The position numbers and the translations under genes were made by a program. 8,288 nt of DNA from Geopsychrobacter sp. (GTDB lineage Bacteria > Desulfobacterota > Desulfuromonadia > Desulfuromonadales > Geopsychrobacteraceae): positions 1 through 8,288 of the forward strand of contig JAKIUS010000050.1 of the NCBI GenBank assembly GCA_021647445.1. Direction: 5' to 3'. Shown piece by piece: positions 1 through 6,253 of this stretch (the stretch's first letter is position 1; every line of letters starts with the position of its first letter). The notes under the pieces are model-generated. The model was given only the letters and a program-made list of their open reading frames with translations, ran no database searches and was not told the DNA's origin.

Positions 1-309
1 GGTCAGGCTAATTATACCGCCAGCAAGGGTGGGTTGGTCAGCTTGACCCGCTCGCTGGCCCTTGAGTTCGCGCGCTTTCAGATTAACGTCAATGCCGTGG
101 CACCAGGCTTGATCGACACCCCGATGACCCAGGGGATGCCGACCGAGGGGCGCGAGCGACTGATCCGCATGCAGCCGACCGGCAAGATGGGCAAGGTCGA
201 AGATATCGCCGCCGCCGTGAGTTTTCTCGCCTCGGACGATGCCGAGTTTATCACCGGCCAGGTGTTGCATGTCGATGGCGGTAAGAGTTGCGGACTGTTG
301 TCGCTATAA
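1..309 (+). CDS. SDR-family dehydrogenase, C-terminal part (candidate 3-hydroxypimelyl-CoA dehydrogenase)
   Basis: The reading frame is open from base 1, so this is the last 102 residues of a short-chain dehydrogenase/reductase whose start lies upstream of the window. Residues 5-9 (YTASK) are the SDR catalytic Tyr-x-x-x-Lys. They are followed by the usual INVNAVAPGLIDTPM segment that lines the substrate and cofactor pocket, and by the C-terminal FITGQVLHVDGG motif. These features place it with FabG-like enzymes that use NAD(P)H on 3-oxo/3-hydroxyacyl thioesters. The TAA stop is 17 bases before the thiolase start, so the two are very likely co-transcribed. Given bamQ, bamA and bamR downstream, oxidation of the 3-hydroxypimelyl-CoA released by BamA is a reasonable inferred role. 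Many FabG-like proteins look the same at this resolution, so the substrate is not proven. Confidence 0.9.
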   Translation, partial: GQANYTASKGGLVSLTRSLALEFARFQINVNAVAPGLIDTPMTQGMPTEGRERLIRMQPTGKMGKVEDIAAAVSFLASDDAEFITGQVLHVDGGKSCGLLSL

Positions 310-326
310 ATTTATAAAGGATCAAA

Positions 327-1472
327 ATGGACGCTTATCTTGTTGAAGCAAAACGTACCGCCATCGGTCGGGCGCACCCCGACAAGGGACTGTTTCGCGA
401 TCTGCGTGCCGATGAAATGCTCGCCGCCTTAATGCGTGGCCTGCTCGCAGGTTTAAAGAGCGGCGAAGCACTCACTCCGGCCATCGAGGATATCTACATC
501 GGCTGCGTTGGCCAGCACCTCGAACAGGGCAAGAATATCGCTCGCCTCGCCGCGCTGCTGGCGGGTCTGCCCGATTCGATCCCAGGTGTCACCATCAATC
601 GTCTCTGTGCCTCGAGCCTGTCAGCCTTCAACTTCGCTGCTTCGACCATCACCGCCGGTCATGCCGATCTGCTTTTAGCTGGCGGCGTCGAACACATGAC
701 CCACGTGCCGATGCAAGCCGCGACCGATTATCACCAGGAGTTGCTTTCACGCTACGAATTCCCCTTCAACAACATGGGACTGACCGCCGAAAAGATCGCC
801 GAAGTCTACGGCATCAGCCGCGTTGCACAGGATGATTTTGCCGCCCTAAGTCACCGCCGGGCGCTCGCCGCCCAACAGGCCGGACATTTCGCGCGTGAGA
901 TTATTCCGATCTCCATTGGTGAAGATTTGGCCAACAAGGACCAATCACCGCGCCCCGGCACCAGCCGAGAAGGACTTGCCGAACTTAAGACCATCTTCAA
1001 AAAAGACGGCACGGTCACCGCAGGCAACAGCTCACCGCTCAATGATGGAGCCAGCCTGTGTTTGCTCGCCTCTGAGACCGCCTGCGAAAAATTTGAGCTC
1101 AAACGCCGAGCACGGGTGATCGATTTTTCTCTGGTCGGTCTCGACCCCTGTCAGATGGGCATGGGCCCGGTGCCAGCGATCCGCAAGCTGCTGAACAAAA
1201 ACCGTTTGACGGTGGCAGATATCGATCTGTTTGAACTCAACGAAGCCTTTGCCAGTCAGGCGCTGGCCTGTATCAACGAACTTCAGTTGCCGTTGCAGAA
1301 GGTCAACCCTTGGGGTGGAGCTACCTCTCTCGGCCACCCTTTGGGTTGCACTGGCACCCGCTTGATCACCACTCTGCTTAACGGGCTGGAGCATAGCGAT
1401 GGACGCTACGGGATCGCCTCTTTATGTATTGGTCACGGCCAGGGGATCGCTACCCTGATTGAAAAACTTTAG
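327..1472 (+). CDS. Acetyl-CoA acyltransferase (thiolase), candidate 3-oxopimelyl-CoA thiolase
   Basis: A 381-residue protein, close to the usual thiolase length of about 390. The nucleophilic cysteine is C94 in NRLCASSLSAF. NEAFASQAL (305-313) is a conserved active-site loop. NPWGGATSLGHPLGCTG (327-343) is thiolase signature 2 with the catalytic H337. C367 in CIGHGQG is the second catalytic cysteine. This last motif has His at 370, where degradative thiolases more often have Gly. The N-terminal alpha-beta half (about 1-250) and C-terminal half are both complete. The ATG at 327 is preceded by AAAGG at 316-320. The enzyme cleaves a 3-oxoacyl-CoA with free CoA, giving acetyl-CoA and a shortened acyl-CoA. 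Beside the SDR and bamA, the likely substrate is 3-oxopimelyl-CoA with glutaryl-CoA as product, but that specificity is inferred from context. A general beta-oxidation thiolase is the alternative. Confidence 0.93.
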   Translation: MDAYLVEAKRTAIGRAHPDKGLFRDLRADEMLAALMRGLLAGLKSGEALTPAIEDIYIGCVGQHLEQGKNIARLAALLAGLPDSIPGVTINRLCASSLSAFNFAASTITAGHADLLLAGGVEHMTHVPMQAATDYHQELLSRYEFPFNNMGLTAEKIAEVYGISRVAQDDFAALSHRRALAAQQAGHFAREIIPISIGEDLANKDQSPRPGTSREGLAELKTIFKKDGTVTAGNSSPLNDGASLCLLASETACEKFELKRRARVIDFSLVGLDPCQMGMGPVPAIRKLLNKNRLTVADIDLFELNEAFASQALACINELQLPLQKVNPWGGATSLGHPLGCTGTRLITTLLNGLEHSDGRYGIASLCIGHGQGIATLIEKL

Positions 1473-1515
1473 CTGACTTGAATTCCGGTGGCCATCGTCC
1501 ACCTCACGAAATCAC

Positions 1516-1520
1516 AGGAG
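1516..1520 (+). promoter_or_regulatory. Shine-Dalgarno site fixing the bamQ start
   Basis: AGGAG lies 6 bases before the ATG at 1527. An in-frame ATG at 1488 would add 13 residues unlike the family N-terminus, and no comparable purine-rich site precedes it, so 1527 is preferred. Confidence 0.75.
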
Positions 1521-1526
1521 AAAATC

Positions 1527-2591
1527 ATGTCGATAACTGCATACCGCTGGATGATGAATGGCGTCAAGGAACCACTGACCCGCAAGGAATTTTTCGCTCA
1601 ACCGACTGCTGATGAGGTGGTGGTCGAGGTCGCTGGTTGCGGCGTCTGTCACACCGACCTCGGCTTTTTCTATGACGGCGTACGCACCAATTCGGAACTG
1701 CCCCTGACCCTGGGTCATGAAATCAGTGGCCGGGTGGTCGCGGCAGGCGCAGGTGCCGAAGGTTGGCTGAATAAAGCGGTAATTGTGCCAGCGGTGATGC
1801 CCTGTGGCGAATGCGATCTGTGCAAGCGCGGCAAGGGGACCATCTGCCGTAGCCAGCAGATGCCGGGCAACGATATTCAAGGAGGTTTCGCCAGTCATAT
1901 TGTGGTGCCCGCACGTGATCTCTGCCCGGTCGATGAAGAGCGCCTGGCCGCAGCCGGGCTGGAACTGGCCGATGTATCGGTGGTCGCCGATGCGGTCACC
2001 ACCCCTTATCAGGCGGTTCATCAGGCGGGTGTCACTGAAGGGAGTCTGGCGATCGTCATCGGCGTCGGCGGGGTTGGCGGTTACTGTGTCCAGATGGCCA
2101 AAGCCTTCGGTGCTACGGTGGTTGCAATCGATATCGATCAGGAAAAACTTGATACCATCGCCGGATACGGCGCGGCCAAGACCTTCAACGCGCGCGAAAT
2201 CAGCGGCCGCGATCTGAAAAAAGCGGTCGGTGCCTTTGCTAAGGAGAATGGCCTGCCGAGTACCGAATGGGTCATCTTCGAATGGTCAGGCAGCAAACCT
2301 GGCCAAGAGTCGGCCTACGGCCTGATGGTTCATGGTGCGACCTTAAGTGTGGTTGGTTTTACCATGGCTAAGGTCGATATCCGCCTCTCCAACCTGATGG
2401 CCTTTCACGCCCGCGCCATCGGTAACTGGGGCTGCCTGCCGGAACATTACCCGGCGGCCCTCGATCTGGTGCTCGACGGCAAGATCGAACTCAAGGCCTT
2501 CACCGAACAGAAACCGCTGGCCGAAATTAACGAAGTCTTTGCCGCGGTACACGAGCAGAAGATGCAACGACGCGCGATCCTAATCCCATAA
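1527..2591 (+). CDS. bamQ: 6-hydroxycyclohex-1-ene-1-carbonyl-CoA dehydrogenase (zinc-dependent, NAD-linked)
   Basis: A 354-residue medium-chain zinc alcohol dehydrogenase, named had in Thauera-type pathways and bamQ in Geobacter. The GroES-like catalytic domain carries the active-site zinc ligands C41 (GCGVCHTD) and H64-E65 (LGHE). Four cysteines, C93, C96, C99 and C107, form the structural zinc lobe. The Rossmann domain has GVGGVGG at 179-185. D202, at the end of the next strand (VVAIDID), points to NAD rather than NADP. The known family reaction is oxidation of 6-hydroxycyclohex-1-ene-1-carbonyl-CoA to the 6-oxo compound in the cytoplasm. The YRWMM N-terminus and the directly adjacent bamA and bamR support this assignment over a generic alcohol dehydrogenase. 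The stop is 23 bases before bamA. The step sits between the hydratase and the ring-opening hydrolase encoded just downstream. Confidence 0.9.
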   Translation: MSITAYRWMMNGVKEPLTRKEFFAQPTADEVVVEVAGCGVCHTDLGFFYDGVRTNSELPLTLGHEISGRVVAAGAGAEGWLNKAVIVPAVMPCGECDLCKRGKGTICRSQQMPGNDIQGGFASHIVVPARDLCPVDEERLAAAGLELADVSVVADAVTTPYQAVHQAGVTEGSLAIVIGVGGVGGYCVQMAKAFGATVVAIDIDQEKLDTIAGYGAAKTFNAREISGRDLKKAVGAFAKENGLPSTEWVIFEWSGSKPGQESAYGLMVHGATLSVVGFTMAKVDIRLSNLMAFHARAIGNWGCLPEHYPAALDLVLDGKIELKAFTEQKPLAEINEVFAAVHEQKMQRRAILIP

Positions 2592-2614
2592 TTTCGTAAG
2601 AGGAGATTATTCAA

Positions 2615-3754
2615 ATGGCAACAACAGATCAGATTATTGCTGCAACTTCACCGTCGGAACTGATCGATCATAACCTGGTCGATCAGACAATCGAGAGCCT
2701 GTGCGATGGCATGGTTCAATATGAAAAGCGTCCGGCCAAACGGCGCGACGGTTCGGTGGTCGAAGGGCTCTACAACGCCTGGATCATCTTCAACAACCCC
2801 AAACAGTTTAATTCCTATACCACCGAGATGGTCAAGGCGACGATTCTCGCCTTTCGCCGCGCCTCGGTTGATCGTGAAGTCAACGCGGTGGTCTTTACCG
2901 CAGTCGGCGAAAAAGCCTTCTGTACCGGCGGCAATACCAAGGAATACGCCGAGTATTACGCTGGCAACCCGCAGGAATATCGCCAGTATATGCGTCTGTT
3001 CAACGACATGGTCTCGGCAATTCTCGACTGCGACAAACCGGTGGTCTGCCGGGTCAACGGCATGCGCATCGGCGGCGGTCAAGAGATCGGCATGGCCTGC
3101 GATTTCACCATCGCCCATGACCTCGCCAACTTCGGTCAAGCTGGCCCCAAGCACGGTTCGGCGGCAATCGGTGGTGCGACCGATTTTCTACCAGTGATGA
3201 TTGGCTGCGAGCAGGCAATGATCTCCGGCACCCTCTGCGAACCCTTCTCGGCGCATAAGGCGGCACGCCTCGGCATCATCGCCGATGTGGTTCCGGCCTT
3301 AAAAATCGATGGCAAGTTTGTCCCTAACCCAACAGTCAATACCGATCAGATGCTTGATGAGTACGGACGTGTTATTCTTGGCGAGTTCAAGAGCGGCGAT
3401 GATTTCAAGCAGGGCCGTGCGCTGCTCAAGCAGGGCGAGATTGATCTGAGTCTCCTCGATGAAAAGGTCGAGGAACTCTGTGCCAAACTGATCGAGACCT
3501 TCCCCGAGTGCATGACCAAGAGTCTCGAAGAGCTGCGCAAACCAAAGCTGCAAGCCTGGAATGCCAACAAGGAGAACTCGCGCGCCTGGCTGGCACTCAA
3601 CATGATGAATGAAGCGCGTACCGGCTTTCGTGCCTTCAATGAAGGGAACAAGGAGACCGGTCGCGAAATCGATTTTGTCAAGCTGCGTCAGGGCCTGGCC
3701 AAAGGGGTGCCATGGACTGAAGAGCTGATTGACAGCCTGATGCCGGGGAAATAA
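2615..3754 (+). CDS. bamA: 6-oxocyclohex-1-ene-1-carbonyl-CoA hydrolase (ring-opening)
   Basis: A 379-residue crotonase-superfamily enzyme, about 120 residues longer than ordinary enoyl-CoA hydratases, as expected for BamA/Oah. The first oxyanion-hole segment is AFCTGGNTKEYAEYY (101-115). The second is MRIGGGQEIGMACDF (150-164), and FGQAGPKHGSAAIGG (173-187) follows it. Residues from about 230 to 379 form the long helical C-terminal part typical of the family. The known reaction is water addition and hydrolytic C-C cleavage of 6-oxocyclohex-1-ene-1-carbonyl-CoA to 3-hydroxypimelyl-CoA. This is the committed ring opening, and the gene is a recognised marker of anaerobic monoaromatic degradation. 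AGGAG at 2601-2605 precedes the ATG by 9 bases. bamQ is upstream. A 109-base gap with a long hairpin separates it from bamR. I see no missing motif or frame break. Confidence 0.95.
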   Translation: MATTDQIIAATSPSELIDHNLVDQTIESLCDGMVQYEKRPAKRRDGSVVEGLYNAWIIFNNPKQFNSYTTEMVKATILAFRRASVDREVNAVVFTAVGEKAFCTGGNTKEYAEYYAGNPQEYRQYMRLFNDMVSAILDCDKPVVCRVNGMRIGGGQEIGMACDFTIAHDLANFGQAGPKHGSAAIGGATDFLPVMIGCEQAMISGTLCEPFSAHKAARLGIIADVVPALKIDGKFVPNPTVNTDQMLDEYGRVILGEFKSGDDFKQGRALLKQGEIDLSLLDEKVEELCAKLIETFPECMTKSLEELRKPKLQAWNANKENSRAWLALNMMNEARTGFRAFNEGNKETGREIDFVKLRQGLAKGVPWTEELIDSLMPGK

Positions 3755-3761
3755 CCGGGAC

Positions 3762-3830
3762 AAAAAAAAACGGGTTCAGGATATCCACCCCAAGGGTTCA
3801 TGCGTCCCTTAGGGTGGATATCCTGAACCT
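3762..3830. repeat. Long inverted-repeat hairpin with A-tract in the bamA-bamR gap
   Basis: GGTTCAGGATATCCACCC (3773-3790) is perfectly complementary to 3812-3829. After one C/A mismatch (3791/3811), a further 5 bp pair (AAGGG 3792-3796 with CCCTT 3806-3810), leaving a 9-base loop at 3797-3805. The stem itself contains the palindrome GGATATCC. Nine adenines (3762-3770) abut the left arm. Read on the minus strand, the hairpin is therefore followed by a T run, the form of an intrinsic terminator for antisense transcription. On the plus strand there is no T run after it, so it should not end the operon by that mechanism. It could also be a mobile palindromic repeat, an mRNA processing or stability stem, or a remnant of insertion. 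The sequence alone does not decide. Confidence 0.85.
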
Positions 3831-3863
3831 CGCAGCTGAAAGTTTATAAGGAAGGACAAACCG

Positions 3864-4634
3864 ATGAGTGAAAGCCCGTTAAAAGTCTGGCTCGAACGTG
3901 ACGGCACCCTGTTGCGCCTGCGCCTGGCCCGGCCCAAAGCCAATATTGTCGATGCGGCGATGATCGCCGCTCTTGACGCCGCCTTGGCCGAGCACGGCGA
4001 CACCAAATCATTGCGCGCCGTGCTGCTCGATCATGAAGGCCCGCATTTCAGCTTCGGGGCCAGTGTCGCCGAACATATGCCAGATCAATGCGCCGAGATG
4101 CTCAAATCTCTGCATGCCTTGGTGCGCAACATGCTCAACTTCCCCCTGCCGCTACTGGTAGCGATCAAGGGTCAGTGTCTGGGCGGCGGGCTCGAAGTCG
4201 CAGCGGCAGGCAGCATGCTGTTTGCTGCACCAGATGCCAAGCTCGGTCAACCGGAGATCAAGCTGGCAGTCTTTGCCCCGGCGGCCAGTTGCCTGCTGCC
4301 CGAGCGCATCGGTCAGGCCAAAGCCGAAGATCTGCTTCTTTCCGGGCGGAGCATGGGCGCCGAAGAAGCTCTAAGTAGCGGCTTGATCGACAATCTCAGC
4401 GATGATCCGGAAGCCGCGGCTCTGGCCTGGTTTGATAAGTATCTAGCCTCAAGCAGCGCCAGTACCCTGCGTTTTGCAGTTCTCGCCGCACGTGAAGAGT
4501 TCCGCCAACGGGTGATCGCCAAACTGGAGCGGGTCGAGACCCTCTATCTGGCTGAACTTATGAAAACCCACGACGCCGTCGAAGGCTTGAGCGCCTTTGT
4601 CGAAAAACGTCAACCCAACTGGAAAGATTGCTAA
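3864..4634 (+). CDS. bamR: Cyclohexa-1,5-diene-1-carbonyl-CoA hydratase
   Basis: A 256-residue crotonase-family protein of standard length, named dch in Thauera and bamR in Geobacter. HFSFGASVAEH (61-71) is the first oxyanion-hole region. IKGQCLGGGLEVA (101-113) is the second, and LGQPEIKLAVFAPAAS (127-142) lines the active site. The C-terminal helix ends in EGLSAFVEKRQPNWK (240-254). FSFGAS in place of the more common FSAGAD of general enoyl-CoA hydratases, together with the neighbours, favours dienoyl-CoA hydratase. It adds water to the cyclic dienoyl-CoA made by benzoyl-CoA reductase, giving the 6-hydroxy-monoene substrate of bamQ. The start ATG has a strong AAGGAAGGA site at 3848-3856. 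Its TAA stop abuts the first base of the REP-like element, so that element has no spacer from the gene. A general enoyl-CoA hydratase is the less likely alternative. Confidence 0.88.
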   Translation: MSESPLKVWLERDGTLLRLRLARPKANIVDAAMIAALDAALAEHGDTKSLRAVLLDHEGPHFSFGASVAEHMPDQCAEMLKSLHALVRNMLNFPLPLLVAIKGQCLGGGLEVAAAGSMLFAAPDAKLGQPEIKLAVFAPAASCLLPERIGQAKAEDLLLSGRSMGAEEALSSGLIDNLSDDPEAAALAWFDKYLASSSASTLRFAVLAAREEFRQRVIAKLERVETLYLAELMKTHDAVEGLSAFVEKRQPNWKDC

Positions 4635-4723
4635 GGGACTGTCCCCGTTCTTGGGGGGCTGTCCCTCTGGTTCCGTTTGAACACTCGGAAAAAGGGACAG
4701 TCCCCAGGTGCGGGGACAGTCCC
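4635..4723. repeat. REP-like palindromic element of four GGGAC(T/A)GTCCC units
   Basis: Units are GGGACTGTCCCC (4635-4646), a degenerate GGGGGGCTGTCCCT (4653-4666), AGGGACAGTCCCC (4693-4705) and GGGGACAGTCCC (4712-4723). The first two and last two are in opposite orientation, so arms of about 30 bases (4635-4665 and 4694-4723) can fold together. A further TTCCG/CGGAA inner stem (4671-4675 and 4686-4690) closes the centre. Each unit is also close to self-palindromic. The layout matches paired REP elements, which are usually mobilised by IS200-like REP-associated tyrosine transposases. No such transposase is in the window. The element fills the whole gap between the bamR stop codon and the Shine-Dalgarno site of the next gene. 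Confidence 0.85.
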
Positions 4724-4728
4724 GGAGG
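4724..4728 (+). promoter_or_regulatory. Shine-Dalgarno site fixing the amidohydrolase start, abutting the REP-like element
   Basis: GGAGG lies 6 bases before the ATG at 4735 and starts right after the last repeat unit. It rules against an in-frame GTG at 4708, which lies inside the repeat and would encode part of it. Confidence 0.8.
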
Positions 4729-4734
4729 CAAGTC

Positions 4735-5640
4735 ATGACAAGAGTTACCCGTCAAGAGATCATCGACGTCCACTGTCATTGTTTTACCGGAGCTGGCCAG
4801 ACCGAGAGCGTCACTCACGGTCTGGCCAGACTACGTGAAGCGGGTGTCAGTCAACTGGCGGTGATGGGTCTGGTCAATCCGGATCTTGACGCGCAACAGG
4901 TCTGGCAGTTGATCCCCGAAGGGTTTGAAAATCTGGGCGGCCCGCTCTTCAACGAAGCCGATGATCTACTCGAATTCAACCGTCAAAGCGGCGGCATGCT
5001 CTTTCCCATGCTCGATACGCGCATGCTGCATGGCCAGCCACAGCAGAGCATCGAGCAGTTATTCCGACGCGGCTTTCGCGGCATCAAAGGCCTCTATCTG
5101 CCCGATGACGCCAACGACCTGAACATTTCAAGCATTCCCGCAACCTTCGGCATCAGCCTCAAACAGTATCTCAAACAGGAATGGGCGATCTTCGCCTTCG
5201 CTGAGGCCAATGGCCTGCCGGTCCTCTATCACATGGATGCCAGCCGCTACGGCGACATGATGCGCGCCATCCTCAATGATTTCCCACACCTAAGAATCAA
5301 CTTCCCCCATTTCGGCATTGGCCGCAAAGCCATCAGCCAGATTCTCGACCGTTATCCCAACGTCTTTACCGATATCGCCTACATGCTGCCGCATATCCAG
5401 AACAACCCGGTAAGTTACGCCGATTTTATCTGTCATTACAGCACTCGGGTCTGTTTCGGCACCGATGCGCTGTTGTATCAAGCTGACATTATTCTTGACT
5501 ACATCAAGCTGATGAGATCGTTAAAGCTCCCGCACGCGGTTGAGGACAGACTGTTCGCGGAGAATCCGCGCCACTTTCTGGGGTTAAGTCCCAAGCGGCC
5601 AGAGCAGAAAATTGATCCCGCTTACCCTGTGAATATCTAA
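4735..5640 (+). CDS. Amidohydro_2-type metal-dependent hydrolase or decarboxylase, substrate unknown
   Basis: A 301-residue cytoplasmic protein with no signal peptide or membrane segment. The metal-site pattern of TIM-barrel amidohydrolases is present in order. IIDVHCHCF (9-17) gives the HxH on strand 1. H166 lies in VLYHMDAS and H192 in NFPHFGIGR. D244 in FGTDALL is the strand-8 aspartate. The C-terminal FAENPRHFLGL (274-284) matches the usual family ending. K118 (RGIKGLYLP) sits where some members place a lysine on a mid-barrel strand. The ACMSD-like Amidohydro_2 group contains decarboxylases, hydratases and lactonases, several acting on aromatic or cyclic acids. The exact reaction cannot be read from this sequence. 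It follows bamR on the same strand after the REP-like element, with no clear promoter of its own, so co-expression with the benzoyl-CoA genes is likely but inferred. It could act on a side product or an upstream aromatic acid. Confidence 0.82.
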   Translation: MTRVTRQEIIDVHCHCFTGAGQTESVTHGLARLREAGVSQLAVMGLVNPDLDAQQVWQLIPEGFENLGGPLFNEADDLLEFNRQSGGMLFPMLDTRMLHGQPQQSIEQLFRRGFRGIKGLYLPDDANDLNISSIPATFGISLKQYLKQEWAIFAFAEANGLPVLYHMDASRYGDMMRAILNDFPHLRINFPHFGIGRKAISQILDRYPNVFTDIAYMLPHIQNNPVSYADFICHYSTRVCFGTDALLYQADIILDYIKLMRSLKLPHAVEDRLFAENPRHFLGLSPKRPEQKIDPAYPVNI

Positions 5641-5647
5641 ATGGGCG

Positions 5648-5653
5648 TATAAT
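5648..5653 (+). promoter_or_regulatory. Possible -10 element upstream of the lipoprotein gene
   Basis: A perfect TATAAT lies 47 bases before the lipoprotein ATG, just after the amidohydrolase stop. No convincing -35 hexamer sits at the proper distance (the best region, near 5625-5630, reads CCCTGT), so this is only a candidate. Confidence 0.35.
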
Positions 5654-5699
5654 GGGCAAAAAGGGGGCAGATAAATCCTTCGAACAAGGGAGATCTGTC

Positions 5700-6098
5700 A
5701 TGAATAGACCGATGAAGAGACTGGTACTGTTATTTATTCCGGCTTTTTTCCTCCTCTCCGCCTGCATGCAACCAAACTATACCTGGCAGCATGACACAGG
5801 GCTCGGTGAGGCGGACTTTCAGCAGGCGCAGAAGCTCTGTTCCCTGTATGCCGAAGACCAATTTCCTCCGGCCTCCTATGATGGGAACTATCCATACTAT
5901 TACGATGGCTATCCTTTTGATTATGGTGGTTATCGGCATTTCCACCGCTGGCCTCATCATGGTTATGGCTATGCTTATGGCGGCTACTATTCGCAGGACT
6001 ATTCTTCAGGCATCAACACCTACGCTTATCAGGAAGATCTGTCGCGGGCCTGCTTAAAGGGAAAAGGCTGGAGTCGCATTCGGATTGATGAGGGGTGA
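5700..6098 (+). CDS. Small Tyr/Gly/His-rich lipoprotein of unknown function
   Basis: A 132-residue protein that I cannot assign to a named family. It begins with a classic lipoprotein signal: basic MNRPMKR, a hydrophobic stretch from about 8 to 19, and the lipobox LSAC with C22 as the lipidation site. There is no Asp at +2 (M23), which in Enterobacteria would favour the outer membrane. That rule may not hold here. Residues 59-110 are low complexity, dominated by Tyr, Gly, Asp and His (for example YPYYYDGYPFDYGGY). Two further cysteines, C47 and C118, flank this region and could form a disulfide. C118 sits in ACLKGKGW, a C-x-x-x-x-GW ending seen in several small envelope lipoproteins. AAGGGAG at 5686-5692 selects this ATG over an in-frame one at 5652. 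It is probably a separate transcription unit, with no evident link to the aromatic genes. Confidence 0.8.
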   Translation: MNRPMKRLVLLFIPAFFLLSACMQPNYTWQHDTGLGEADFQQAQKLCSLYAEDQFPPASYDGNYPYYYDGYPFDYGGYRHFHRWPHHGYGYAYGGYYSQDYSSGINTYAYQEDLSRACLKGKGWSRIRIDEG

Positions 6099-6184
6099 CT
6101 ATCGCTACCATCGATCAAGATCCGGGGAGAACGCCCATGTAATTCTTCTGCCTGCAACGCCCCACTGTACTTATCTCTGAAGAG

Positions 6185-6236
6185 TATGTTTCTCATTATT
6201 GACTTTATTGTAGTTTTGTATAAAATGAGAAACATA
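6185..6236. promoter_or_regulatory. Paired palindromic operator flanking the toxin-antitoxin promoter
   Basis: TATGTTTCTCATT (6185-6197) and AATGAGAAACATA (6224-6236) are perfect 13-bp inverted repeats, 26 bases apart. Each arm is itself an ATG-N5-CAT dyad (6186-6196 and 6225-6235), with centres 39 bases apart. The left arm lies just before the -35 and the right arm covers the -10 end and the likely start of transcription. This is the layout expected for autorepression by the XRE protein encoded directly downstream. Confidence 0.8.
6199..6226 (+). promoter_or_regulatory. Sigma-70-type promoter of the XRE/nucleotidyltransferase pair
   Basis: TTGACT (6199-6204) and TAAAAT (6221-6226) are spaced 16 bases apart. 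An alternative -10, TATAAA at 6219-6224, would leave only 14. It lies between and into the inverted operator arms and about 28 bases before the antitoxin start. Confidence 0.7.
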
Positions 6237-6253
6237 TTTATGGAGAATTGCCT

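Noticed and set aside
1487..1503. GGTGG/CCACC small hairpin before bamQ
   Set aside because: Only 5 bp with a 7-base loop and no T run; likely chance in GC-rich DNA.
1488..1526. Upstream ATG giving a 367-residue bamQ product
   Set aside because: The added 13 residues look unrelated to the family, and AGGAG is placed for the ATG at 1527.
2648..3763. Long minus-strand open frames across bamA
   Set aside because: They are antisense to a well-supported gene, lack recognisable motifs, and reflect GC-rich codon bias.
4635..4723. Possible CRISPR-type array
   Set aside because: The repeats are short, inverted relative to each other and unevenly spaced, which fits a REP-like palindrome and not direct repeats with spacers.
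4708..4734. GTG start giving a 310-residue amidohydrolase
   Set aside because: It lies inside the REP-like element, has no Shine-Dalgarno site, and the ATG at 4735 has GGAGG at ideal spacing.
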